Below, piece by piece: positions 35,277 through 43,635 of a DNA stretch of 64,000 nucleotides (positions are counted from its first letter, which is position 1; the number at the start of each line of letters is the position of its first letter). Where the stretch lies: positions 1 to 64,000 of the forward strand of contig NZ_JAHWGL010000018.1 in assembly GCF_019334315.1 (NCBI RefSeq), read 5' to 3'. This DNA comes from Hymenobacter profundi. GTDB taxonomy: Bacteria > Bacteroidota > Bacteroidia > Cytophagales > Hymenobacteraceae. The position numbers and the translations under genes were made by a program. The notes beneath the pieces are model-generated. The model was given only the letters and a program-made list of their open reading frames with translations. It was not told where the DNA came from and ran no database searches.

Positions 35277-35569
35277 AGTACGCCATTCATACCCTTAATA
35301 AAGCGTTCGACAACCGCGTGAGGCTGGGCGTAATGGCCGTGCTCATGACCACCGACTCGGTGAGCTTCAACGACTTGAAAGAAGCCCTGGACCTCACCGA
35401 TGGCAATCTAGCCAGCCACGTATCGGCCCTGGAAAAAGCCGGCTACGTGACCGTTAGTAAGCAGTTTGTGGGTAAGAAACCCAATACTACTTATACAGCC
35501 TCAAGCGAAGGCAAGCTAGCCTTTCAGGACCACCTGAATGCGTTGGAAAAGCTGCTGAAAGGAGGGTAG
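35273..35569 (+). CDS. Winged-helix transcriptional regulator (HTH_34 / MarR-ArsR-like)
   Basis: 98 residues from a GTG at 35273. The domain is a single winged helix: NRVRLGVMAVLMTTDSVSFNDLKEALDLTDGNLASHVSALEKAGYV is the HTH, followed by the wing (VGKKPNTTYTASSEGKLAF). Regulators of this size bind short palindromes as dimers. Two matching CTTTG-N5-CAAAG sites lie before its own operon and before the next gene, which makes it the obvious candidate to bind them (inference). No effector domain is present, so the signal may come through the coupled membrane protein. Confidence 0.85.
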   Translation: MKYAIHTLNKAFDNRVRLGVMAVLMTTDSVSFNDLKEALDLTDGNLASHVSALEKAGYVTVSKQFVGKKPNTTYTASSEGKLAFQDHLNALEKLLKGG

Positions 35570-35589
35570 GCCCTTTTTTTTGTGTATAA

Positions 35590-35606
35590 ACTTTGAAATA
35601 CAAAGT
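35590..35606. promoter_or_regulatory. Palindromic operator candidate ACTTTG-AAATA-CAAAGT
   Basis: A perfect 6-5-6 palindrome 20 bases before the DUF4173 start and of the same type as the site at 34601. It sits where RNA polymerase would bind, so a repressor role fits. Confidence 0.62.
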
Positions 35607-35625
35607 ACTTTAATAAAAATAAAAT

Positions 35626-37269
35626 ATGGCAACTTATTCACCCAGCGCCGCCTACCACTCCGCAACCGCGCCCGCCGTGCCACCTTTTCCGCTCACGGCT
35701 CTGCAAAAGCTGGCTTTGCCAGTAGGCGCCATCCTATTTGATATATTGTTCTGGCATGAGCGCATGGCGCTGAACATGCTGGTATACACGCTATTTGTGC
35801 TGGGCGTGAGTGTAGCCGGACTGCCGCGCACAGCGCCACAGTGGCGCTCAGGCTACTGCTGGCTGCTACTGGCGGGTACCGTGCTGAGCGCCGGCCTGGT
35901 GGCCGTGTATGCTTCCAGCGCAGCGCAGTTAGCGGCGGTGGTATCGCTTGCCGGATGGTTGGGCTACCGCAACCAGCCTCACCTGCGCTTGGTGCTCTAT
36001 GCTGTACTCACGGGCGTGCTGAACCTGGCGCCGGCCACGCAACGCCTACTCCAACTGCTGCGCCTGCCGGCTAACCTGAGCGGTAGGGTAGGGCGCGGCT
36101 GGTTCTACGGCCGGTTGCTGCTGTTGCCACTGGTCGCGCTGGCGGGCTTTCATTTGCTGTTTGTACTGGCTAATCCGAAGTATGCAGCTCTCACCACTCG
36201 CTTTTGGGAATTGGTAGGTGAAGCGCTGGATATGCTATTTAGCCGCTTATCGGTGCCGCACGTGCTGTTTTTTCTGTTGGGGTTGGTGCTCACGGCGGGC
36301 GCGCTGCTCATCCTGCCGATACACTACTTCGCAGATCATGAGTCGCGCTTCGGGGAGTTTGTGCAACGGCAGCGCGACCGGGTAGCTTCGCTGGGCGTGC
36401 GCCGCCCCGATTTCCGCGCCGACCGTTTTCCGCCCCTGGGCCTGCGCCGCGAGTACCTGATGGCCATGAGCCTACTGGTGCTGGTGAACCTGCTGCTGCT
36501 CGTGGTCAACCTCATCGACATCAGCTGGATCTGGATCGACTTCCGGCCTGCCGCCGACTTCGACCTCACGCAATTTGTGCATGAGGGCACCTATGTGCTC
36601 ATCCTAAGCATCTTGGTGGCGATGGGGATTGTGCTGTGGTATTTCCGGCGCAACCTCAACTTCTACCCTAAGGGTCTGCCTACCCTGCGGTGGCTGGCTA
36701 CTGTGTGGGTGGTGCAGAATGCGGTGCTGGCTGTGTCGGTGGGACTGCGCAACTACTATTATATTGTATACACGGGCTTAGCCTACAAGCGCATCGGTGT
36801 ATATGGCTTTCTGCTGCTGACTTTCTTCGGCCTGCTCACGGTGCTGCTGAAAATCTGGCAGCGGCGCTCGGCCTACTCTCTGGTTCGCCTGAACGCGCTG
36901 GCGGCCTACGCGGTGGTGCTCCTGCTGGCCGCCGGCAACTGGGAAATCTGGATGGTGCGCTACAACCTGCAACCCCGTTTCCACCGCGTCGACTACGGTT
37001 TCTTGCTGGATATGCCCGACCGCGTGCTGCCCGAGCTAACCGCTGCGGCACCTACCCTCGCCGGCCGCGAGCTAGTGCAGGAAAACGACTACAGCCAGTG
37101 GGTAGCCCTACCCGAAGCTGAAGCGCAAGCCCGCCTGCGCCAGCGCATCCAGGACTTTCGAGCACTGGAAACGCAGCGCCACTGGCCTAGCCGCTCCTTG
37201 GCCGACTGGCAAGCTATTCGTTCCCTTCCACTTCACGCCACTATCCATGCTAACGAACCTCGCCCTTAG
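35626..37269 (+). CDS. DUF4173 domain-containing membrane protein
   Basis: 547 residues with about 12 membrane helices. The DUF4173 region lies in the C-terminal two thirds, with the recognisable NYYYIVYTGLAYKRIGVYGFLLL stretch around residue 375. The C-terminus after the last helix is soluble (about 75 residues, FHRVDYGFLLDMPDRVLPEL). Function unknown; genes of this kind recur with an HTH_34 regulator in Bacteroidota. It overlaps the next small gene by 23 bp. Confidence 0.82.
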   Translation: MATYSPSAAYHSATAPAVPPFPLTALQKLALPVGAILFDILFWHERMALNMLVYTLFVLGVSVAGLPRTAPQWRSGYCWLLLAGTVLSAGLVAVYASSAAQLAAVVSLAGWLGYRNQPHLRLVLYAVLTGVLNLAPATQRLLQLLRLPANLSGRVGRGWFYGRLLLLPLVALAGFHLLFVLANPKYAALTTRFWELVGEALDMLFSRLSVPHVLFFLLGLVLTAGALLILPIHYFADHESRFGEFVQRQRDRVASLGVRRPDFRADRFPPLGLRREYLMAMSLLVLVNLLLLVVNLIDISWIWIDFRPAADFDLTQFVHEGTYVLILSILVAMGIVLWYFRRNLNFYPKGLPTLRWLATVWVVQNAVLAVSVGLRNYYYIVYTGLAYKRIGVYGFLLLTFFGLLTVLLKIWQRRSAYSLVRLNALAAYAVVLLLAAGNWEIWMVRYNLQPRFHRVDYGFLLDMPDRVLPELTAAAPTLAGRELVQENDYSQWVALPEAEAQARLRQRIQDFRALETQRHWPSRSLADWQAIRSLPLHATIHANEPRP

Positions 37270-37471
37270 TCTGCTCGCGCTGCTGAGCTGCGGCGGCGGG
37301 GTAGTGGCCCTGGCCGTAGTACTCACGTGGCAGGAACACGCCGCCACCCCCGATGTGCGCTGGCGGCGCCTGGTATACCTGGTGCTACCCGTTACGGCGC
37401 TGGTAGTCGGCCTCATGCTCGGGTCGTTGACCTTGTTGTTTCGGTATTGGACGCCGGCCACGGCTGGGTAG
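37247..37471 (+). CDS. Small membrane protein overlapping the DUF4173 gene
   Basis: 74 residues with two membrane helices (about 5-27 and 43-65) joined by a short loop with a cluster of Arg (VRWRRL). It begins 23 bp inside the end of the DUF4173 gene, which suggests translational coupling. No family is recognised. Confidence 0.6.
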   Translation: MLTNLALSLLALLSCGGGVVALAVVLTWQEHAATPDVRWRRLVYLVLPVTALVVGLMLGSLTLLFRYWTPATAG

Positions 37472-37480
37472 TAGAATAGT

Positions 37481-37852
37481 ATGAGAAATTTAGTAGGTCA
37501 AAGCGGCCAGTTTGTGTGGAGAGTGCTGTGCTTGGCACCGGCACTGGTGTGGTGGGCGTTGGTAGGGCTATTATTTGCCGCAGTTAACGAGTTACTAATC
37601 GAAGAACTATGGCCCGGTACGCCCAAGGCCGGGATGTTTTTTGTGATGGTAGCCTGTATATGCGGCATCTTGTTCATCTGGTCGATACCACTAATGGTGC
37701 GTGCGCTCTACCGTACAGCTACTCATTATGTGTGGCGTGCATTATTGTGGTGGTTATGGGTCGGAAGTATAATAAGCGCGATTGGAGCAAGTTGCGTATT
37801 GGTATTTGGACTATTGCTCAGTTTTGCAGAATGGACAGTTAAGGGATCTTGA
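37481..37852 (+). CDS. Small membrane protein of unknown function
   Basis: 123 residues with three hydrophobic segments (about 15-35, 50-72, 90-115) and several Trp residues. It follows the 74-residue membrane protein by 9 bp, so it probably belongs to the DUF4173 transcript. Its codon use is somewhat AT-richer than the neighbours. No family signature is seen. Confidence 0.5.
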   Translation: MRNLVGQSGQFVWRVLCLAPALVWWALVGLLFAAVNELLIEELWPGTPKAGMFFVMVACICGILFIWSIPLMVRALYRTATHYVWRALLWWLWVGSIISAIGASCVLVFGLLLSFAEWTVKGS

Positions 37853-37934
37853 TAAGACTGTGGCATGCGTAGTCGTTATAGAAATGCTTTCGCTTCCTAA
37901 CAGCTCATCTTACGCCTGCCCGCGCCTAATCTGG

Positions 37935-37942
37935 TATATTTG
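37935..37942 (+). promoter_or_regulatory. Candidate -7 element (TATATTTG) for the penicillin-binding protein gene
   Basis: An exact TAnnTTTG match 50 bases before the start at 37993, giving a leader of ordinary length. No clear -33 TTG is visible. Confidence 0.45.
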
Positions 37943-37992
37943 TTCCTGCCAGGCCCCTGCCCGTTGCGCGGGCCGGTCCCAACGCGCTCCGC

Positions 37993-40374
37993 ATGTCCGC
38001 TCCCGACCTTCCGAAACAAGAGAATTCTGCTCCTGCCCCGCCTCGCCGCCGTTGGCCCAACCGCTTGTCGCGCTTTATGTGGGCGCTGTTCATCATTGGG
38101 GTAGGCGTATTTCTGCTCTACCCTATTTTGGTGAGCACCAACTTCCTGTTTTTGTTCGGAAAGTCGCCGAGCCTGGAGGAGCTAGAAGATCCTAAAGTAG
38201 AGCAAGCCTCGGAGCTGTACTCGTCCGATGGCGTGCTGATGGGCACGTACTTCCGCGAAAACCGTTCGCCGGTAGCGTATAATAAAATTTCGCCTTTGCT
38301 CATCAAAGCTCTCATTGCCACCGAGGACGTGCGTTTCTACGAGCACTCCGGCATTGATGCCACCGCCTTGGCCCGCGCCGTTGCGGGCGTGCTCAGCGGC
38401 GACACCCGCAGCGGCGGCGGCTCCACCATCACCCAGCAGCTCGCCAAAAACCTCTACAAAACCCGCCGCGGCGAAACCCGCGGCGGCCTGGGCCACATTC
38501 CCGGCGTAAGCACTATCATCAGCAAAACCAAGGAATGGCTGACGGCTGTGGAGCTGGAAAAGCGCTATACCAAAGAAGAAATTCTGCGCATGTACCTCAA
38601 TACCGTGGAGTATGGCTCCAATGCCTTCGGTATCAAGGTAGCAGCTAAAACCTTTTTCAGCACCTCGCCCGATAGCCTGGCGCCCCAGGAAGCGGCCATG
38701 CTGGTAGGCCTGCTCAACAACCCTACTGCTTTCAACCCCCGCTTTCACCCCGAAGCGGCTCTTAAGCGCCGCAACTTGGTGCTTACGCGCATGGGGCAGG
38801 CGGGCTTTCTGCGACCCGCTGCCGCCGATTCTCTGCAAGAGCTGCCTATTGCGCTGCAATACCACGTGGAGCGCCACATCGATGGGCCGTCTACCTATTT
38901 CCGGGGGGCCATCAGCCAGGCGCTGAACACGTGGTGCGAGCAAAACGGCTACGACCTCTACCGCGACGGCCTGCGCGTGTACAGCACCATTGACTCGCGC
39001 ATGCAGGAGCATGCTGAGTATGCGGTGGAAAAGCACATGAAGAACTTGCAACGGCGCTTCGACGCATTCTGGCGCAACCGCAATCAGAATCCTTGGGTGA
39101 ACGAAAAGGGCAAGGAGATTCCCGATTTCATTGAAACCCAGATGAAGCGCACCCAGCAGTACAAGATGCTGGCCGCGCAGTTCAAAGGGCAACCCGCCCG
39201 CCTAGATTCGGCTTTGCACGCCAAGCGGCCCATGAAAGTGTTCACCTGGAAAGGCGACAAGGACACCACGTTGGTGCTCTCGCCGCTGGACTCGCTGGCT
39301 TACTACAAGCACTTTTTGCAGGCCGGCATGATGACCATGGACCCCTTCACCGGTCAGGTGAAAGCCTGGGTAGGTGGCCTCGATTACCGCTTTTTCCAAT
39401 ATGACCATGTAAAGCAGGGCAAGCGCCAGGCGGGCTCCACGTTCAAGCCCTTCGTCTACCTCACGGCCCTCGACAACGGCTATGCGCCCTGCGACCGAAT
39501 TCGGGATGAGCGCATCACCATTAAATACGTGGAAGACGGCAAGCCCATGGAATGGAAGCCCGACAACGTAACGCGCTCCTACACCGGCATGAATATGACG
39601 CTCCGCTACGCCATGGCCCGCTCCGTGAACTCCGTAACGGCCCAACTCACGGAGTTGGTGGGCTGGGATAAGGTAGCCGAGTACGCGCATAAGGTAGGCA
39701 TCCGGAGCAAGCTGCTGGGTGTGCCCAGCATTGGCTTGGGCTCGGGGGGCGATGTGAGCGTGTACGAGATGGTGAATGCCTATAGCACCTTCGTGAACCA
39801 GGGTTTCCGCCCTGAGCCGCGCCTGATTACGCGCATCGAGGACCGCAACGGCAACGTCATTGCCCAGTTCGATCCGCGCCAGAAACGGGTTATTTCGGCT
39901 GAAACTGCTTGGCTGATGACGTATATGTTGCGCGGGGGTATGGAAGAGCCCGGTGGCACCTCACAGGCCCTGTGGGATTACGAACTCTGGAAAAATAACA
40001 ACCAGATTGGCGGTAAAACTGGTACTACCTCCAACTATTCCGATGGCTGGTATATGGGCGTCACCAAGGACCTCGTAACCGGCGTATGGGTAGGCGGCGA
40101 GGACCGCAGCATCCACTTCCTGCATTCCGAGCAGGGCGAAGGCGGCCGCATGGCCCTTCCCATTTTCGGCCTCTACATGGAGAAAGTCTATCAGGACAAG
40201 GAACTGGACTACAAAATGGGGCCGTTTCCAAAGCCCACGGTCAAGATCAACAAGAAGTACCAGTGCGTGACGGAAGCCCCCCGCCGCCAGCGCGAAGCCG
40301 TGGACTCGCTACGGATTGACAACCTGTTGGATCAGATAAATTCTGGTAGGAGTAGCGTGCCTGATAGTTTGTAG
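37993..40374 (+). CDS. Class A penicillin-binding protein (bifunctional transglycosylase/transpeptidase, PBP1A type)
   Basis: 793 residues. A cytoplasmic Pro/Arg-rich start is followed by one membrane anchor (about residues 28-55). The GT51 glycosyltransferase domain contains ATEDVRFYEHSGID with catalytic Glu111 and GGSTITQQLAKNL. The transpeptidase domain has the serine motif S482-T-F-K485, the SVN motif in ARSVNSVTAQL and KTGTT at 675-679. It polymerises glycan strands from lipid II and cross-links peptides on the periplasmic side. All catalytic motifs are intact. It is a single gene between a candidate promoter and a strong terminator. Confidence 0.95.
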   Translation: MSAPDLPKQENSAPAPPRRRWPNRLSRFMWALFIIGVGVFLLYPILVSTNFLFLFGKSPSLEELEDPKVEQASELYSSDGVLMGTYFRENRSPVAYNKISPLLIKALIATEDVRFYEHSGIDATALARAVAGVLSGDTRSGGGSTITQQLAKNLYKTRRGETRGGLGHIPGVSTIISKTKEWLTAVELEKRYTKEEILRMYLNTVEYGSNAFGIKVAAKTFFSTSPDSLAPQEAAMLVGLLNNPTAFNPRFHPEAALKRRNLVLTRMGQAGFLRPAAADSLQELPIALQYHVERHIDGPSTYFRGAISQALNTWCEQNGYDLYRDGLRVYSTIDSRMQEHAEYAVEKHMKNLQRRFDAFWRNRNQNPWVNEKGKEIPDFIETQMKRTQQYKMLAAQFKGQPARLDSALHAKRPMKVFTWKGDKDTTLVLSPLDSLAYYKHFLQAGMMTMDPFTGQVKAWVGGLDYRFFQYDHVKQGKRQAGSTFKPFVYLTALDNGYAPCDRIRDERITIKYVEDGKPMEWKPDNVTRSYTGMNMTLRYAMARSVNSVTAQLTELVGWDKVAEYAHKVGIRSKLLGVPSIGLGSGGDVSVYEMVNAYSTFVNQGFRPEPRLITRIEDRNGNVIAQFDPRQKRVISAETAWLMTYMLRGGMEEPGGTSQALWDYELWKNNNQIGGKTGTTSNYSDGWYMGVTKDLVTGVWVGGEDRSIHFLHSEQGEGGRMALPIFGLYMEKVYQDKELDYKMGPFPKPTVKINKKYQCVTEAPRRQREAVDSLRIDNLLDQINSGRSSVPDSL

Positions 40375-40390
40375 CATCTCCATAAATCAA

Positions 40391-40432
40391 AAAAAGACCG
40401 TCATTTCTAGCGCAGAAATGACGGTCTTTTTT
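40391..40432. terminator. Strong bidirectional terminator between convergent genes
   Basis: An 18-bp perfect stem (AAAAAGACCGTCATTTCT against its reverse complement) with a 5-base loop and flanking A and T runs. Confidence 0.88.
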
Positions 40433-40445
40433 ATTTATCTAGGTC

Positions 40446-41360
40446 TTACTCCTCCGGCTCGTAAATCTCTTCCAGTGCCTCTTGCAAGTGCGGATACTCA
40501 AACTGAAAGCCGTGTTGCAATACCTTATCGGCGCTTACGCGCTGGGAGGCTAGCACAATCTCGCTCATCTCACCCATTAGCAGTTTCAGGCCGAAGGCGG
40601 GTACTTTAGGAAGTACTAAGGGGCGGTGCAGTACCTCGGCCAGCGTTTCGGTGAACTCGCGGTTGGTGACTGGGTGAGGCGCCACGCCGTTGTAGACACC
40701 GCGCCACTCGTTTTCCTCCATGGCTTGGATGAACAGGCGGCACAGATCATCAATGTGAATCCAGGACATATACTGCTTGCCCGAACCCAGTGGTGCGCCC
40801 GCGCCTAACTTGGTGGGCTTGGCAATAGCGGGTAGGGCGCCGCCGTCGGCGCTCAACACAATGCCAATGCGAATAACAACCGTACGAATGCCCAAGGCCT
40901 GCACGCGCTGGGCTGCTGTTTCCCACTGCCGGGCCACTTCAGCCAAAAAGTCGTCGGGGTCGGGGGGGAAGTTCTCGTCTACTGTGTCGCTACCCTGGTC
41001 GCCGTAGATGCCGATGGCTGAAGCCGACAGGAACGTCTGCACGCGGTGGTTGTCGCGGGCCAGGGTGCGGGCCAGCAGGTTGGTGCCCTGCAAGCGGCTA
41101 TCAATAATCTCCTTCTTTCGCTCATCCGTCCACTTTCCATCCGACACGCTGGCCCCGGCCAGGTTAATCACGTAATCAGCATAGGGAACAGCGTTTTCGT
41201 CGATATCGTCGTGGCGTGGGTCCCAATGAAAGCGGCGGAACCGCTCGGCGTGGGCCTCGCGGCTCAGTAGCGCCACTTCGTAGCCAGCATCAATCAGCAT
41301 TTCGGCCAGTCGGGTGCCAATCAGGCCAGTGCCGCCCGAGATGAGTACTTTTCGCGACAT
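40446..41360 (-). CDS. TIGR01777-family NAD-dependent epimerase/dehydratase-like protein
   Basis: 304 residues from the ATG at 41360, where MSRKVLISGGTGLIGTRLAEML places the GxxGxxG nucleotide-binding motif at the very N-terminus. The family signatures HWDP, DYVINLAGASVSDGKWTDERKKEI and SASAIGIYGDQG are present, and a C-terminal DUF1731 region (VPAFGLKLLMGEMSEIVLASQRV) ends the protein. These extended short-chain dehydrogenase folds resemble the cell-division-associated SulA-like YfcH; the substrate is not known. It is convergent with the PBP gene. Confidence 0.9.
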   Translation of the reverse strand: MSRKVLISGGTGLIGTRLAEMLIDAGYEVALLSREAHAERFRRFHWDPRHDDIDENAVPYADYVINLAGASVSDGKWTDERKKEIIDSRLQGTNLLARTLARDNHRVQTFLSASAIGIYGDQGSDTVDENFPPDPDDFLAEVARQWETAAQRVQALGIRTVVIRIGIVLSADGGALPAIAKPTKLGAGAPLGSGKQYMSWIHIDDLCRLFIQAMEENEWRGVYNGVAPHPVTNREFTETLAEVLHRPLVLPKVPAFGLKLLMGEMSEIVLASQRVSADKVLQHGFQFEYPHLQEALEEIYEPEE

Positions 41361-41407
41361 GCAGAAGGGAATTGCAGAGTGTAAGGAAGGGTCGTAATAC
41401 AAACAAA

Positions 41408-41446
41408 CGGCTGTCGAGCGGCAGAGTTGTAGCCGCCCGACAGCCG
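41408..41446 (-). terminator. Hairpin terminator after folE
   Basis: A 15-bp stem with one mismatch (CGGCTGTCGAGCGGC/GCCGCCCGACAGCCG) lies about 40 bp after the folE stop on the minus strand and is followed by a T-rich stretch. Confidence 0.55.
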
Positions 41447-41488
41447 CAAGCTAATCCATAGGCTGTAATTGGCAACGAGGATGCCGGC

Positions 41489-42166
41489 TTACTTGCCAAT
41501 CAGGCGCAGAAACTCCTGACGCAATTGGGCATCCTGGCCAAAGGCGCCGCCGTACTCGGCCGTGAGCGTACCGCTGCTGGTGTCGTTCACGCCCCGGCTC
41601 ATCACGCACAGGTGGTCGGCTTCAATGAGCACCGCCACGTCATCGGTGTGCAGCGCATTCTTTAGCTCCTCCGCAATCTGGCGCGTCAGGCGCTCCTGCA
41701 CCTGCGGGCGGCGGGCATAGTATTGCACCACCCGGTTGAGCTTAGATAGCCCTACCACATGTTCACCGGGTAGGTAGGCCACGTGGGCTTTACCAATGAT
41801 GGGCACGAAATGGTGCTCGCAGCACGAGAAAACCGTGATGTCGCGTTCTACCAGCATCTGCTGATAGTTATAACGATTCTCAAACAAGCGTACCTCCGGC
41901 CGGTGCTCAGGGTTCAGCCCCCGGAACCACTCCTGCACGTACATTTTTGCTACCCGGTGGGGCGTGCCTTTTAGGCTATCGTCGGTGAGGTCGAGGCCCA
42001 GCAAGTGCATAATCTCGCGAAAATGACCGGCAATGGCGTCAATTTTAGTGTCGTCGGTCAGCGCAAAGGCATCGTCGCGCAGGGGAGTGCGCAGCTCGGG
42101 TGCCAGATGGGTATCGGGGCCGTCGGAGTGGGACGAAACCGGCTCCGTCGGGTTAAAGTTGTCCAT
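41489..42166 (-). CDS. folE: GTP cyclohydrolase I
   Basis: 225 residues. The catalytic core is complete: SCCEHHFVPIIGKAHVAYLPG contains the zinc Cys and His ligands, followed by VVGLSKLNRVVQYYARRPQVQERLT and CVMSRGVNDTSS. An N-terminal extension of about 35 acidic/Ser-rich residues precedes the domain. It converts GTP to 7,8-dihydroneopterin triphosphate, the first step to folate, tetrahydropterins and 7-deazaguanines. Its start overlaps the end of queD by 14 bp, so the two are coupled and probably act in succession. Confidence 0.95.
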   Translation of the reverse strand: MDNFNPTEPVSSHSDGPDTHLAPELRTPLRDDAFALTDDTKIDAIAGHFREIMHLLGLDLTDDSLKGTPHRVAKMYVQEWFRGLNPEHRPEVRLFENRYNYQQMLVERDITVFSCCEHHFVPIIGKAHVAYLPGEHVVGLSKLNRVVQYYARRPQVQERLTRQIAEELKNALHTDDVAVLIEADHLCVMSRGVNDTSSGTLTAEYGGAFGQDAQLRQEFLRLIGK

Positions 42167-42566
42167 GATATTCTACAAAGTTGCGGTCGGTTTCGTAGAG
42201 CGTTACCGACAGGTGCAGGTCAGCGGCGAGGTGTGGGCGCAGCCGATTCCAGATAACGACGGCAATGTTTTCGGCCGTAGGATTGAGGTGGCTGAACTCT
42301 GCCACATCCAGGTTAAGGTTTCGATGGTCAAAGATACCCAGAATCTCGCGTTTCAATAGCTGGCTCAGATCCTTCATATCATACACATACCCGGTTTCGG
42401 GGTCCACCGCACCGCGCAGGCGCACGGTAAGCTCGTAGTTGTGCCCGTGGTAGTGTGGGTTGTTGCACGCGCCAAAAACCTGTTGGTTTTGCTCGTCGCT
42501 CCAGGTAGCGTTATATAAACGATGCGCGGCGTTGAAATGCTCTGTGCGGCAAACTGTGACTTGCAT
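42153..42566 (-). CDS. queD: 6-carboxytetrahydropterin synthase / 6-pyruvoyl-tetrahydropterin synthase family
   Basis: 137 residues from the ATG at 42566 (MQVTVCRTEHFNAAHRL); a longer frame upstream lacks family character. The zinc ligands are His15 (AAHRL), His40 and His42 (HGHNY), and the catalytic Cys34 lies in ACNNPHYHGHNY; the C-terminal TLYET holds the pterin-binding Glu. The enzyme uses dihydroneopterin triphosphate made by FolE, giving 6-carboxytetrahydropterin for preQ0/queuosine; pyruvoyl-tetrahydropterin synthesis is an alternative. No queC or queE is in the window. Confidence 0.92.
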   Translation of the reverse strand: MQVTVCRTEHFNAAHRLYNATWSDEQNQQVFGACNNPHYHGHNYELTVRLRGAVDPETGYVYDMKDLSQLLKREILGIFDHRNLNLDVAEFSHLNPTAENIAVVIWNRLRPHLAADLHLSVTLYETDRNFVEYHGQL

Positions 42567-42849
42567 AGGATAGGTACAACCGGTGGGAGTAGTAGAAGTT
42601 TTGGGCTGCTTGGCCAGTAGTAAAAAGCAAATGGCGAACAAAAAGTGCTGATAAGACTAGAGTTGAATTGTTTTTGGCAGTTAAATAATATGCTATAGTA
42701 TTTATTGAACAAAATTCAAGAATCACTGAAAAAATCAATTGTGGCGTAGCATTTGTAGTAGTAGAGGAGGTTAGATTTGGTCAGTTAAAATAGCTAATAA
42801 CCACGTTTACAATACTGAAACCTCTTCATTTCAACATACTTTGCCGCAT

Positions 42850-43557
42850 ATGAAACGAAGCCTACTTCTCTCTTTCTTGCTATTGGCTTTGACCGTTACG
42901 GGCTATGCTCAACGCTCGCCCGTAGATGAAACGGAAATGGCTGTGAAAGGCATTCCCCGCAAAGGCCAACGCGTAACAGTGCAGTTGGACAACAAGCGGG
43001 TGGAAGATGCCTGGGCCAAACAATTAAACGAAAAGTTTGGTAGCAAGCTGAAAAACGACAAGGGTATTTACACACTTGACGGCGTAGTGATTGAGGAAAT
43101 ATCCAAAACACCTATTCGCGTAATCAGCAAGGTAGATGCTGCACCGACTGGTACCGCCGTGTGGTGGTCCGTCGACCTAGGCAACGCCTACCTCAGCAAA
43201 GAGTCGACCCCAGCGCAGTGGAAAGCCTCGGAGGATTATCTAAAGACGTTTGCCCGCATGCTTTACCGCCAAGACTTGGCTGTGCAGGTGCAGGAGGCTG
43301 AGAAAGCACTTTTGGCTTCGCAAAACAACCACAGCGCGGTAATTTCCAAGCAGGATAACATCAAGAAAGATATTGAAAAGAACAAAGCGAAGAAAATAGA
43401 GATTCAGCAGCAGTTGGCGCAAAACGCCGCCGAGCTGCTGAACCTCAACAACCAGGTAGACATCAACCTGAAAGAGCAGGAAGCTGCCCGCGCCGACATT
43501 GTGAATATGCGCGTAGCACTGGAAGCAGTGAAAGACCGCATGAACAAGCTGGAGTAA
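42850..43557 (+). CDS. Secreted coiled-coil protein of unknown function
   Basis: 235 residues from the ATG at 42850, chosen because MKRSLLLSFLLLALTVTGYAQ is a clear signal peptide. Residues about 25-135 are a mixed alpha/beta region (VTVQLDNKRVEDAWAKQL, GVVIEEISKTPIRVISK). Residues about 145-235 form a long coiled coil rich in Lys, Gln, Glu and Asn (KQDNIKKDIEKNKAKKIEIQ). It is presumably periplasmic. The family is not recognised. A good terminator follows at 43582. Confidence 0.75.
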   Translation: MKRSLLLSFLLLALTVTGYAQRSPVDETEMAVKGIPRKGQRVTVQLDNKRVEDAWAKQLNEKFGSKLKNDKGIYTLDGVVIEEISKTPIRVISKVDAAPTGTAVWWSVDLGNAYLSKESTPAQWKASEDYLKTFARMLYRQDLAVQVQEAEKALLASQNNHSAVISKQDNIKKDIEKNKAKKIEIQQQLAQNAAELLNLNNQVDINLKEQEAARADIVNMRVALEAVKDRMNKLE

Positions 43558-43581
43558 GCTAGTGCTACGTAAGAATATGAG

Positions 43582-43609
43582 AACCCCGCCTAACCAGGCG
43601 GGGTTTTTT
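43582..43609 (+). terminator. Rho-independent terminator
   Basis: A 10-bp perfect stem (AACCCCGCCT/AGGCGGGGTT) with a 4-base loop and a six-T run ends the coiled-coil gene; the convergent lipoprotein gene may share it. Confidence 0.85.
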
Positions 43610-43635
43610 GTTGCCCTTGCATGAGAGTACGATTC

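Noticed and set aside
38182..39192. 336-codon antisense frame opposite the penicillin-binding protein
   Set aside because: The sense strand holds all GT51 and transpeptidase motifs; the antisense has none.
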